Shown: positions 1-5,699 of the stretch, piece after piece
Numbering within the stretch: the first letter of the stretch is position 1
Layout: each line of letters starts with the position of its first letter
Assembly: GCA_024763405.1 (NCBI GenBank)
Contig: JANTFQ010000164.1
Location: 1-5,699 of the forward strand
Reading direction: 5' to 3'
Source of the DNA: Calditrichaceae bacterium
GTDB taxonomy: Bacteria; Calditrichota; Calditrichia; Calditrichales; Calditrichaceae
DNA length: 5,699 bases
The notes under the pieces: model-generated
Told to the model about the DNA's origin: nothing
What the model saw: the letters and a program-made list of their open reading frames with translations, nothing else
Database searches by the model: none
Translations under genes and position numbers: made by a program

Positions 1-456
1 TCCAGTCCTCTTGATTTTGTAACCGGATATCTTTTAAAATTCACGGAATCGGATTCTGTTAAGAAAAACACCGCGGTGGTCACTCCGGACGGACTGGTGG
101 GCAAAATAATAAAAGTAAGCGCCCATTATGCCATCTGCCAAAATCTTTTAGACGCAAACAGCAGGGTCAGCGTACGGGTTCAACGCAACCGGGAACTCGG
201 AATCCTTACCTGGGACGGAAGCCGGGGACTTCTACTGGAAAATATTTCCAACACCATCGATATCCAAAAAGGCGACGTCCTGTTTACATCGGGAATGAGC
301 AGAATCTACCCACCCAATATTAAAGCCGGCATTGTAACATCTGTGCATAAAAACGAAGATGCTCTTTTTCAGACAATTTATGTAAAACCGGTTGTAAATT
401 TTAATAATTTGGAAGAACTCGTCATCATTCAGCCCGGTAAAAAAAATGAAATCTGA
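1..456 (+). CDS. mreC: Rod shape-determining protein MreC, C-terminal part (5' end outside window)
   Basis: The reading frame is open from base 1, so the 151 residues seen are the C-terminal part of a longer protein; the GTG at 76 is internal and not the start. The stretch TPDGLVGKIIKVS (about residues 28-40 of the visible part) matches the MreC hallmark, where a 'GLVG' turn opens the periplasmic beta-barrel domain. It is followed by features usual in the family: a conserved 'LLDANSRVSV' strand and a 'GDVLFTSGMSRIYPPNIKAGIV' type segment, split here by normal family variation. MreC is an inner-membrane protein whose periplasmic beta domain binds PBP2 and helps activate the elongation machinery. 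The visible part contains no membrane segment, as expected, since the single N-terminal helix and coiled coil would lie upstream. The stop codon overlaps the mreD start by 11 bases. Order with mreD, PBP2 and RodA makes the assignment secure. Confidence 0.95.
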   Translation, partial: SSPLDFVTGYLLKFTESDSVKKNTAVVTPDGLVGKIIKVSAHYAICQNLLDANSRVSVRVQRNRELGILTWDGSRGLLLENISNTIDIQKGDVLFTSGMSRIYPPNIKAGIVTSVHKNEDALFQTIYVKPVVNFNNLEELVIIQPGKKNEI

Positions 457-931
457 TCTAAAATATTTTATCTATATTCTCGTTCTCTTTGGCGGGGGCA
501 GTCTCATTCTACAAAGCCTGATTGCTCCGCTGATGCAGATTAATGTCTGGAAACCGGATTTTGTGCTGATTATTGTTTTACTTATGGGTAAACGGTTTCG
601 CTCGGGCTGGGGCAGCACCGCCGGCTTTATTCTCGGTATTATTCAGGATTCCCTCACCGGTATGCCTATTGGAATTACCGCTCTTCCAAAATCAATCGCC
701 GGATACGCTTCAGGCAAAACGACCTCCATGCATCCCGAAGGCACCTTATATTATATATGGTTTCTGTTTCTAATCCTTCTGCACGAAATCATCGCCTTTG
801 CGTTTTTTCAATACAAAACCGAACTCACCTACACCTTTTTATTGTACAGCCGGGTTTTCCCAAATACAATTTATACAATGCTGATGTTGTTTATCGTGCA
901 CACCTTTACCCGTAAATATTTCGACGAATAA
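446..931 (+). CDS. mreD: Rod shape-determining membrane protein MreD
   Basis: The product is 161 residues, the usual size for MreD, and is almost entirely hydrophobic with about five membrane segments (roughly residues 7-29, 36-50, 57-75, 98-120 and 128-153). The family pattern is visible: 'KPDFVLIIVLLMG' around residues 36-48, then a Gly-rich 'GSTAGFILGIIQDSLTG' segment and 'ALPKSIAGYASGK'. MreD is an inner-membrane partner of MreC in the elongation complex; its exact biochemical role is not settled. The ATG at 446 lies inside the last codons of mreC, and only an A-rich stretch precedes it rather than a Shine-Dalgarno sequence, so translation is probably coupled to termination of mreC. The following gene starts one base after the stop codon. 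Assignment rests on motifs, size, topology and position; MreD sequences are weakly conserved, but the context removes most doubt. Confidence 0.93.
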   Translation: MKSDLKYFIYILVLFGGGSLILQSLIAPLMQINVWKPDFVLIIVLLMGKRFRSGWGSTAGFILGIIQDSLTGMPIGITALPKSIAGYASGKTTSMHPEGTLYYIWFLFLILLHEIIAFAFFQYKTELTYTFLLYSRVFPNTIYTMLMLFIVHTFTRKYFDE

Positions 932-932
932 A

Positions 933-2801
933 ATGCGCCTGCCTGACAAAAAGACGCTTGAAAAGCGTCAGCTTATTTATTCTGCCTTACTGATCCTGTT
1001 TTTTTTATTTATTCTTTCCGGATTCATACGCCTTCAGGTGACCCATAAAAATATTTATGTTCAGAAATCCATCAGTAATTCCATTCGGAAAATTGAAATC
1101 TATCCGGTGCGTGGTTTAATCCGCGATAACAAAGGCAATATTTTGGTAGATAACCGGCCCTCTTTTGCCGCCGCTTTAATCCCAAAGGTAGTAAGCGACT
1201 CGACTATCCAGGTACTTTCACAGCTCTTTAATATTGCGTCGGATAAAATTAAAAAACAGCTCCGGAAAGATTATGGGTTCCGGCCCGTGATCATCGCCCG
1301 TGATATAAACCAGGAACAACTCGCCTTTCTCGAAGAAAACCGTCTTGCTTTTCCGGGAATTGTTACCATTGTCGAATCGAAACGTTTTTATCCCGAAGGT
1401 ATTCGATCGCCGCATATTTTCGGAAGAGTGGGCGAAGTAACCCCAAAAGAACAGCTCTTCAACCCTAATTTAAAAACCGGTGATCTCACGGGGAAAAGCG
1501 GACTGGAAAAAGGATATAATTCGGAATTAAAAGGGACAAAGGGCGTTACCTATGCACGCGTTGATGCGTACGGCAAGGAAATAGGCATGTACGATATTAA
1601 CCGCAATGTTCCGCCAGTGCACGGTAGTGATTTATATTTGTGTATGGATTACAAGTTGCAAAAATTTGCAGAATCCTTATTTCAGGATAAACGGGGAGCC
1701 CTGGTCGCCATCGATACGCGCAGCGGCGGAATTCTCGCACTCGTCAGTAAACCTGACTATAATCCGGCCGATTTATCCGGAAAAATCGATCCCGAAATTT
1801 GGAATCAGTTACTGCATGATGAAAACCATCCCTTATACAGCCGCGCAATCCAAAGCACGTATCCGCCCGGGTCCACCTATAAATTAGTCGCCGCCATTGC
1901 CGCTCTGCAGGAAGGAATTATCACTCCTCAATGGACGGCTTTCTGCCCCGGCTGGTTTAAGCTGGGAAGGAAAACAATACACTGCTGGAACACAGCCGGT
2001 CACGGAAGGGTAAATTTAAAACAGGCAATTAAAGGCTCATGCAATGTCTTTTTCTATCAGTTGGGATTAAAAATTGGACTCAATATCTGGGAAAAATACA
2101 GCCGCATGTTTGGTTTTGGAAGTCGTACCGGTATTGATATTCCAAACGAAAATAAAGGGCTCGTTCCATCAACGGCTTATTTTAATAAGCGATTCGGCGT
2201 CAATGGCTGGACCCGAGGAAACCTGGCAAATCTTGCCATCGGTCAGGGGGAATTGCTCACAACACCCCTGCAAATTGCGCAATTTGCGATGATTCTTGCC
2301 AACAAAGGCGTCTACAATAAACCCCATCTCGTTGATCACATTTATCAGTACAGTACCAAAAAAAATATTAATTTCCCCGCGCCGACCAAATATGTAAATG
2401 GTGTTTCGGATAGTATTTACCATTTTGTCCGCGATGGAATGCATGAAGTGGTCAATGGCGGAACCGGCTGGCGTGCAAAAGTTCCGGGAATTGATATGGC
2501 CGGTAAAACCGGTTCTGCCCAAAATCCGCACGGTGAAACCCATGCCTGGTTTATGGGGTTTGCGCCGTATGATATCCCCGAAGTCGCTATTTCGGTAATT
2601 GTTGAAAACGGCGGTGGTGGTGGTGCGGTAGCAGCACCCATTGCCCGCAAATTTTTAGAAATGTATTTTTACGGTAAAATAATTCCGCGCCCGGTTATCC
2701 CTAAAAATACCATTCAAACAGAAATTCAGCAACCGCTTAAGATACCGGATTTTAAAATTTTGGAGCCGCTGCCGGTCAGTACCTGGGGAGATTCTTTATA
2801 A
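933..2801 (+). CDS. mrdA: Penicillin-binding protein 2 (class B, elongation transpeptidase)
   Basis: The product has 622 residues, normal for PBP2. A short basic N-terminus leads to one membrane anchor (about residues 14-36), then the pedestal domain with 'PVRGLIRDNKGNIL' (about 58-71) and 'GLEKGYNSELKGTKG', typical of class B PBPs of the elongation type. The transpeptidase domain carries all three active-site motifs: S314-T-Y-K317 with the nucleophilic serine, S369-C-N371, and K525-T-G527. A Gly run follows near residue 561. The enzyme cross-links peptidoglycan strands in the periplasm as the partner of RodA, and is the target of mecillinam in E. coli. Residues C338, C351, H357 and C370 cluster around the SXN motif and might bind a metal. 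The ATG is one base after the mreD stop, without an obvious Shine-Dalgarno sequence, so coupling is likely. The alternative, division PBP3 (FtsI), is disfavoured by the mreCD/rodA context and by the pedestal sequence. Confidence 0.96.
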   Translation: MRLPDKKTLEKRQLIYSALLILFFLFILSGFIRLQVTHKNIYVQKSISNSIRKIEIYPVRGLIRDNKGNILVDNRPSFAAALIPKVVSDSTIQVLSQLFNIASDKIKKQLRKDYGFRPVIIARDINQEQLAFLEENRLAFPGIVTIVESKRFYPEGIRSPHIFGRVGEVTPKEQLFNPNLKTGDLTGKSGLEKGYNSELKGTKGVTYARVDAYGKEIGMYDINRNVPPVHGSDLYLCMDYKLQKFAESLFQDKRGALVAIDTRSGGILALVSKPDYNPADLSGKIDPEIWNQLLHDENHPLYSRAIQSTYPPGSTYKLVAAIAALQEGIITPQWTAFCPGWFKLGRKTIHCWNTAGHGRVNLKQAIKGSCNVFFYQLGLKIGLNIWEKYSRMFGFGSRTGIDIPNENKGLVPSTAYFNKRFGVNGWTRGNLANLAIGQGELLTTPLQIAQFAMILANKGVYNKPHLVDHIYQYSTKKNINFPAPTKYVNGVSDSIYHFVRDGMHEVVNGGTGWRAKVPGIDMAGKTGSAQNPHGETHAWFMGFAPYDIPEVAISVIVENGGGGGAVAAPIARKFLEMYFYGKIIPRPVIPKNTIQTEIQQPLKIPDFKILEPLPVSTWGDSL

Positions 2802-2804
2802 ACG

Positions 2805-4025
2805 ATGAGAAAAAATATATTCAGCCGCATCGATTTTGTTATCATTATATTAACGGTTTTTTTGTTAACGGCCGGCCTTACCGCCGTTTACAGCGCCGTA
2901 CATGCACCGGGGCTGGCAAAGAACTTTTATTTTACCAAACAAATCACCTTTGCCATTGTTGGTTTTGGGATTATGCTTTTTATTGCTTTTCTTCCCTTTA
3001 AACTGATTGAGCGTTCCGCCTATTTTATTTATGCTGCTTCCATTCTATTATTACTGTTAGTTCCACTGATTGGTGTAAAAGGCTTTGGCGCCGAGCGCTG
3101 GCTGGCCATTGGTTCGTTTAAACTACAGCCTTCGGAATTGGCAAAATTAGCCTCCGTTTTAGCAGCCGCCCGTTATCTGTCAAAACCAGATACAGACATC
3201 AATCGCTGGAAACATATTCTCATTACTCTGGCCATTATTTTACTGCCCTTCGTGCTTATCGCCAGGCAGCCCGATTTAGGAACGTCACTGGTATTTCTGG
3301 CGCTTTTAATTCCCATCCTTTTTTGGGCGGGTATGCGCTGGTTCATAATTTTTGTTTTTGTTTCGCCCATCCTTACAGCGGTTTTTGCTTTTAATTTTTG
3401 GGCTTTTTTAATTTGGATGCTTGTCATAGCCGCCATATTATTTATATCCAGGCAAAAATATTCTGTTCTTATTTTTGTATTTTTATTACATATTGCCGTG
3501 GGGTTGACCACCCCCGTTTTATGGAGCCAGCTTCGGCCCTATCAGCAAAAGCGGATTTTGACGTTTGCCAATCCCGAAGCCGATCCCAAAGGAGCGGGGT
3601 ATCAGATTATCCAAAGTAAAACAGCCATTGGCTCCGGTGGAATTTGGGGCAAAGGATTCCTGCATGGCAGTCAGACACAGTTAAAGTTTTTGCCGGCACA
3701 GCACACTGATTTTATTTTTAGTGTTATTGGCGAAGAATTTGGTTTTTTTGGCATCGGCCTCATCATGAGTCTCTTTGTTCTGCTGTTTTTATACCTGCTC
3801 TACCTTGCGGCCAATCTCCGTTCGGTGTTTTCCGGAATCAGTCTCATCGGAATCACTACGATACTGGCCTTTCATGTTATTATCAATATAGGAATGACCG
3901 TTGGATTGGCACCGGTAACCGGTTTACCGCTACCGTTTATCAGCTATGGCGGGTCCTTTTTATTATCCGTACTAAGTATGATGGGATTTGCCTTAAATTT
4001 TTCTATGAACCGCTTTAAAAATTAA
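2805..4025 (+). CDS. rodA: Rod shape-determining protein RodA, SEDS peptidoglycan glycosyltransferase
   Basis: The product has 406 residues and many membrane segments. SEDS-family motifs are clear: 'FGAERWLAIGSFKLQPSELAK' near residues 94-114 with E111 and K114, 'RQPDLGTS' at 154-161, 'GAGYQIIQSKTAIGSGG' at 263-279, 'FLPAQHTDFIFSVIGEE' with D302, and 'GLPLPFISYGGS' near the C-terminus. D302 aligns with the Asp shown to be essential in RodA of E. coli (D262) and Thermus. RodA polymerises lipid II into glycan strands at the inner membrane and works as a complex with PBP2, whose gene ends three bases upstream. A GGGGAG at 2785-2790 is a distant possible ribosome-binding site, 14 bases before the ATG. 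The segment between 'RQPDLGTS' and 'YQQKR' (residues 162-245) is about 40 residues longer than I recall for E. coli RodA and appears to hold extra hydrophobic segments. The paralogue FtsW is the alternative; the neighbours and the HTDFIF form favour RodA. Confidence 0.95.
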   Translation: MRKNIFSRIDFVIIILTVFLLTAGLTAVYSAVHAPGLAKNFYFTKQITFAIVGFGIMLFIAFLPFKLIERSAYFIYAASILLLLLVPLIGVKGFGAERWLAIGSFKLQPSELAKLASVLAAARYLSKPDTDINRWKHILITLAIILLPFVLIARQPDLGTSLVFLALLIPILFWAGMRWFIIFVFVSPILTAVFAFNFWAFLIWMLVIAAILFISRQKYSVLIFVFLLHIAVGLTTPVLWSQLRPYQQKRILTFANPEADPKGAGYQIIQSKTAIGSGGIWGKGFLHGSQTQLKFLPAQHTDFIFSVIGEEFGFFGIGLIMSLFVLLFLYLLYLAANLRSVFSGISLIGITTILAFHVIINIGMTVGLAPVTGLPLPFISYGGSFLLSVLSMMGFALNFSMNRFKN

Positions 4026-4055
4026 TGCTAACATACTATAAAACGAGCAATTTAA

Positions 4056-4084
4056 TTGACATATTTGGACAGTATTGATATATT
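4056..4084 (+). promoter_or_regulatory. Sigma-70-type promoter for the cpoB-like gene
   Basis: A perfect -35 box TTGACA (4056-4061) is followed by a 17-base spacer and a -10 box TATATT (4079-4084), five of six matches to TATAAT. Transcription would begin near 4091, leaving a leader of about 26 bases that contains the AGGAGG ribosome-binding site. The promoter lies in the 91-base gap after rodA, so the downstream gene can be expressed independently of the mre-rod operon. It also argues against translation from the in-frame ATG at 4075, which would lie upstream of the transcript start. I saw no clear terminator after rodA, so read-through may add to expression. If the organism uses a divergent housekeeping sigma factor, as Bacteroidota do, the match would mean less. 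Confidence 0.75.
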
Positions 4085-4105
4085 TCTCCAATATTTGCCT
4101 ATCAC

Positions 4106-4111
4106 AGGAGG
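4106..4111 (+). promoter_or_regulatory. Strong ribosome-binding site of the cpoB-like gene (decides the start)
   Basis: AGGAGG is a full Shine-Dalgarno match, five bases before the ATG at 4117. The longer in-frame candidate at 4075 has no such site, so 4117 is taken as the start. The resulting protein then begins with a normal signal sequence. Confidence 0.9.
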
Positions 4112-4116
4112 CTGTT

Positions 4117-4956
4117 ATGCAGCGGAATAGTTTATTCATTATTTTTTTAGTCTTCACCCTGTCTTCTTTCTTTTTCATCAACTGCGCCGGTACAAAAAAG
4201 AATGATGATGCGCTCACCGAAAAGCAGGATTCTGAAAAGAAAGATCTGGATGACATCGAAGCTTTACTCGGTATCAGTTCTGAAGAATCCAGCCAGACAA
4301 AACAGGCGCCGGCTCAGGATAAGGGCGAAAAGTTAGAGCTGCTCGAAACAGACGAGATGGCCAGTCAGAATAATAATTCGATGGCTGCTGCCGCTGCGCA
4401 GCAGGAAAATCAGGATGCCGCAAAATACGAAAAAGAGATTTCGGATTTAAAAAATCAAGTCCGCCAGAAAGACCAGACCATCACGAATCTGGAAAGCCAG
4501 GTGGCCCTAAAAGAAACCGAAATTCAGGATCTTGAGAATAAAACAAAGAACCGCACTGCTTCTACTCCTGCCGGATCCATTGCAATGGAAGATTACAAAG
4601 ACTATTACAACGGAGCACGGGCATCCTTCGAAGCGCGCAATTACCAGGAGGCTATCGGACAGTTTGAAGCCTTACTTGCCAGCAGTTCCACCCATTCATT
4701 GGCCGACAATGCCCAGTACTGGATAGGCGAATGCCATTTTGCTTTGCGCCAGTACGACGCTGCAATCATTGATTTCGAAAAAGTACTTACTTTTCCTAAT
4801 TCCAATAAAAAAGCAGATGCACAGTTTAAGCTGGGATTCTGTTATCTGTTGAAAAAAGAAAAATCAAAAGCCATTGAAGAATTTGAACGGCTTAAAGCTG
4901 ATTATCCAAAAAGTAAATTAAATTCGCGGGTTGATGGTCTGCTCGCAAAATATTAA
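4117..4956 (+). CDS. cpoB: YbgF/CpoB-like secreted coiled-coil and TPR protein, probable lipoprotein
   Basis: Started at 4117, the product has 279 residues. Residues 1-22 form a signal sequence (MQRN, then a hydrophobic run) ending in FFIN-C23-AG, which looks like a lipoprotein cleavage site although Asn before the Cys is not the classic residue. A charged, low-complexity linker (about 26-97, with an Ala run at 90-94) leads to a coiled coil (about 98-146), then three tetratricopeptide-type repeats (about 160-193, 197-230, 233-268). The signature 'NAQYWIGECHFALRQYDAAI' and 'KKADAQFKLGFCY' match YbgF/CpoB. In E. coli, CpoB is periplasmic and coordinates PBP1B with the Tol-Pal complex during division; there it is encoded beside tol-pal. 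Here it stands between the rod operon and ftsZ with its own promoter, so a role in envelope growth is inferred. An alternative is a general TPR lipoprotein of the BamD type, but the coiled coil before the TPRs favours YbgF/CpoB. Confidence 0.82.
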   Translation: MQRNSLFIIFLVFTLSSFFFINCAGTKKNDDALTEKQDSEKKDLDDIEALLGISSEESSQTKQAPAQDKGEKLELLETDEMASQNNNSMAAAAAQQENQDAAKYEKEISDLKNQVRQKDQTITNLESQVALKETEIQDLENKTKNRTASTPAGSIAMEDYKDYYNGARASFEARNYQEAIGQFEALLASSSTHSLADNAQYWIGECHFALRQYDAAIIDFEKVLTFPNSNKKADAQFKLGFCYLLKKEKSKAIEEFERLKADYPKSKLNSRVDGLLAKY

Positions 4957-4990
4957 TCGAATTTCCTTAATGGATTGTATCCGAAGAGTT

Positions 4991-5212
4991 TTAATAATTG
5001 AGTGCCTTTTCGATACGGTCAAAAGAATAAGAATTTTCATATAATTTCAGAATATGGTTTAGCCTTCTGATTCCGTACTCTGTAAGCTTTGGGGTTGTAA
5101 CATCATTAACGGGTGTGACCAGCCCTTTTTTTATGAAGCGTTCTACGAGGGCTTCGCTTACCCCAAGAGAATGCGCGGTTTCGGGAATGGAATGAAGCTG
5201 ATTCTGGTACAT
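4991..5212 (-). CDS. Small MerR-like helix-turn-helix protein
   Basis: The product has 73 residues and consists of almost nothing but a MerR-type winged helix domain. 'SIPETAHSLGVSEALVERFI' (about residues 8-27) forms the helix-turn-helix, 'KKGLVTPV' the usual turn after it, a short wing follows, and 'YGIRRLNHILKLYE...FDRIEKALN' gives the two closing helices. There is no long dimerisation helix or ligand domain, so it is far shorter than a classical MerR activator (usually above 110 residues). The canonical Arg of the wing ('YR.Y') is not present; 'PKLTEYG' occupies that place. This resembles both stand-alone MerR-like HTH proteins and the CbpM family that modulates the DnaJ-like CbpA. An AGGAGG site four bases before the ATG supports the start. 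It lies downstream of ftsZ on the same strand, with a 145-base gap, and converges on cpoB. The target and exact function are unknown. Confidence 0.8.
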   Translation of the reverse strand: MYQNQLHSIPETAHSLGVSEALVERFIKKGLVTPVNDVTTPKLTEYGIRRLNHILKLYENSYSFDRIEKALNY

Positions 5213-5216
5213 AAAA

Positions 5217-5222
5217 CCTCCT
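5217..5222 (-). promoter_or_regulatory. Strong ribosome-binding site of the MerR-like gene
   Basis: On the minus strand AGGAGG sits four bases before the ATG at 5212. With the cpoB-like gene this is one of two full Shine-Dalgarno matches in the window; the operon genes mreD and mrdA lack one. It fixes the start of this small gene. Confidence 0.85.
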
Positions 5223-5234
5223 TATTTATAAATA
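5223..5234. repeat. Perfect 12-base AT-only palindrome beside the MerR-like gene's ribosome-binding site
   Basis: TATTTATAAATA is identical to its reverse complement and abuts the AGGAGG of the small MerR-like gene. MerR-type proteins bind inverted repeats near promoters, so it could be an operator. It contains no G or C, and such a palindrome can occur by chance in an AT-rich gap, so the functional reading is weak. Confidence 0.4.
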
Positions 5235-5291
5235 TTTTTCGGCAGGGAGGTTCAAAACTTTATTGACTAAAGTAGAATTTTTTTAGAAATC

Positions 5292-5352
5292 AGAGCGGAA
5301 ACAGAGGGGAACATACGGGAGAAGCACTATTCCCCCCCGTTTTTTTTGCTCT
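5292..5352. terminator. C-rich imperfect hairpin region with T tracts between ftsZ and the MerR-like gene
   Basis: Read on the + strand, ACGGG (5315-5319) plus GAA (5321-5323) can pair with TTC (5330-5332) plus CCCGT (5336-5340), directly followed by eight T (5340-5347), which is the form of a rho-independent terminator acting in the + direction. A competing stem GGGGAA (5306-5311) with TTCCCC (5330-5335) can be extended by AAAC/GTTT (5299-5302 with 5339-5342) and AGAGC/GCTCT (5292-5296 with 5348-5352). This larger fold exists in either strand and starts about five bases past the ftsZ stop codon, so it may also define the 3' end of ftsZ mRNA, although the U tract on that side is poor. It could act in both directions. 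No + strand gene is visible between 4957 and here. Confidence 0.55.
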
Positions 5353-5357
5353 TTTTT

Positions 5358-5699
5358 TTAATCCATTTGTTTCCGTAAAAAGGTCGGAATATCCAAATCA
5401 TCCGGTCCTTCCGGAACTTCCTCTTTATCGATTGGAAAAATATTCGGCAACCCGATTCCCGAGAATTCTTTATCTACCGTTTTTTCCTCACGCTGATAAG
5501 TCGGTTTATCTAAGGTCTTAAAATCAGACGGGTTAAAAGACTTTTGCTTCAATTCCGCCGGCTGCTGAAGCGTTTCGGCCTGTTTAGTTTCTTTATTAAA
5601 TCCTGTAGCGATCACCGTTACCCGAAGTTCGTCGGTCAGTTCTTCATCGATTACCATTCCAAAGATGACATTCGCATCATTTCCTACTGTCTCCTGAAT
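5358..5699 (-). CDS. ftsZ: Cell division protein FtsZ, C-terminal part (5' end outside window)
   Basis: The frame runs off the end of the window, giving the last 113 residues; the ATG at 5657 is internal. The visible part begins IQETVGNDANVIFGMVIDEE and continues through 'LTDELRVTVIATGF', the end of the FtsZ C-terminal tubulin-like domain. A polar linker of about 65 residues, rich in Lys, Gln and Glu, follows. The protein ends in DDLDIPTFLRKQMD, the conserved C-terminal peptide that binds membrane tethers and regulators such as FtsA and ZipA in other bacteria. The GTP-binding signature (GGGTGTG) and the T7 catalytic loop lie upstream, outside the window. FtsZ polymerises at midcell to direct septal wall synthesis. 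The usual neighbours ftsA and ftsQ would be expected upstream on this strand, beyond the window end, but this cannot be seen. Confidence 0.97.
   Translation of the reverse strand: MQETVGNDANVIFGMVIDEELTDELRVTVIATGFNKETKQAETLQQPAELKQKSFNPSDFKTLDKPTYQREEKTVDKEFSGIGLPNIFPIDKEEVPEGPDDLDIPTFLRKQMD

Noticed and set aside
2169..2543. 124-residue open frame on the minus strand inside mrdA
   Set aside because: It overlaps the transpeptidase domain of a well-supported gene, and has no recognisable motif; it is a shadow of the coding frame.
4075..4116. N-terminal extension of the CpoB-like protein from the ATG at 4075
   Set aside because: It overlaps the spacer and -10 box of a near-consensus promoter and has no ribosome-binding site. 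The ATG at 4117 has AGGAGG at ideal spacing and begins a normal signal sequence.
3993..4256. Minus strand open frame across the rodA end and the cpoB start
   Set aside because: It overlaps two well-supported + strand features plus the promoter, and the product is low-complexity, Ser/Phe/Lys-rich, with no recognisable domain.
4972..4982. GGAT-TGT-ATCC hairpin between cpoB and the MerR-like gene as a terminator
   Set aside because: The stem is only four base pairs and no clear T tract follows.
5227..5255. Minus strand promoter TTGAAC, 17-base spacer, TTTATA for the MerR-like gene
   Set aside because: The transcript would start near 5220, inside the AGGAGG ribosome-binding site, leaving no usable leader. 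Co-transcription with ftsZ or an unrecognised promoter is more likely.
5331..5360. C7 and T8 homopolymer runs as a phase-variation tract
   Set aside because: They lie outside any coding frame and fit better as part of a terminator hairpin and its T tract.

Overview
This window carries a conserved bacterial cell-shape and cell-division locus. The diderm (Gram-negative) character is suggested by a YbgF/CpoB-type envelope protein with a lipoprotein-like signal sequence, next to MreC/MreD, PBP2 and RodA. Composition is moderately AT-rich by eye. I cannot assign a taxon from the sequence alone. A diderm of the FCB/Calditrichota type is a guess only. No mobile element, CRISPR array, tRNA or rRNA was seen.

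Layout. Positions 1-4025 (+) hold the end of a classic rod-elongation operon: the 3' part of mreC (5' end cut by the window), mreD, mrdA (PBP2) and rodA. Spacing is very tight: mreC/mreD overlap by 11 bases, mreD/mrdA are 1 base apart and mrdA/rodA are 3 bases apart. Translation is probably coupled, because mreD and mrdA have no good Shine-Dalgarno sequence. mreB is expected just upstream but is not visible. A 91-base gap then holds a near-consensus sigma-70-type promoter that drives a separate gene (4117-4956, +) for a secreted, probably lipid-anchored coiled-coil/TPR protein of the YbgF/CpoB type.

Positions 4991-5699 are on the opposite strand. A 73-residue MerR-like helix-turn-helix protein (4991-5212) converges on cpoB, and the C-terminal end of ftsZ (5358-5699, 5' end cut) lies upstream of it. 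The 145-base gap between them contains a C-rich imperfect hairpin with T tracts that looks like a terminator, strongest in the + direction, and an AT palindrome at the MerR gene's ribosome-binding site.

How they fit together. MreC and MreD organise the elongation complex at the inner membrane. RodA polymerises glycan strands from lipid II and PBP2 cross-links them. FtsZ directs division. The CpoB-like protein, by analogy with E. coli, would couple peptidoglycan synthesis to outer-membrane constriction. The window therefore puts elongation and division functions side by side. I found no clearly novel system. The points most worth checking are the RodA internal insertion, the Cys/His cluster in PBP2, the stand-alone lipoprotein-type CpoB homologue, the small MerR-like protein and the orphan + strand terminator.
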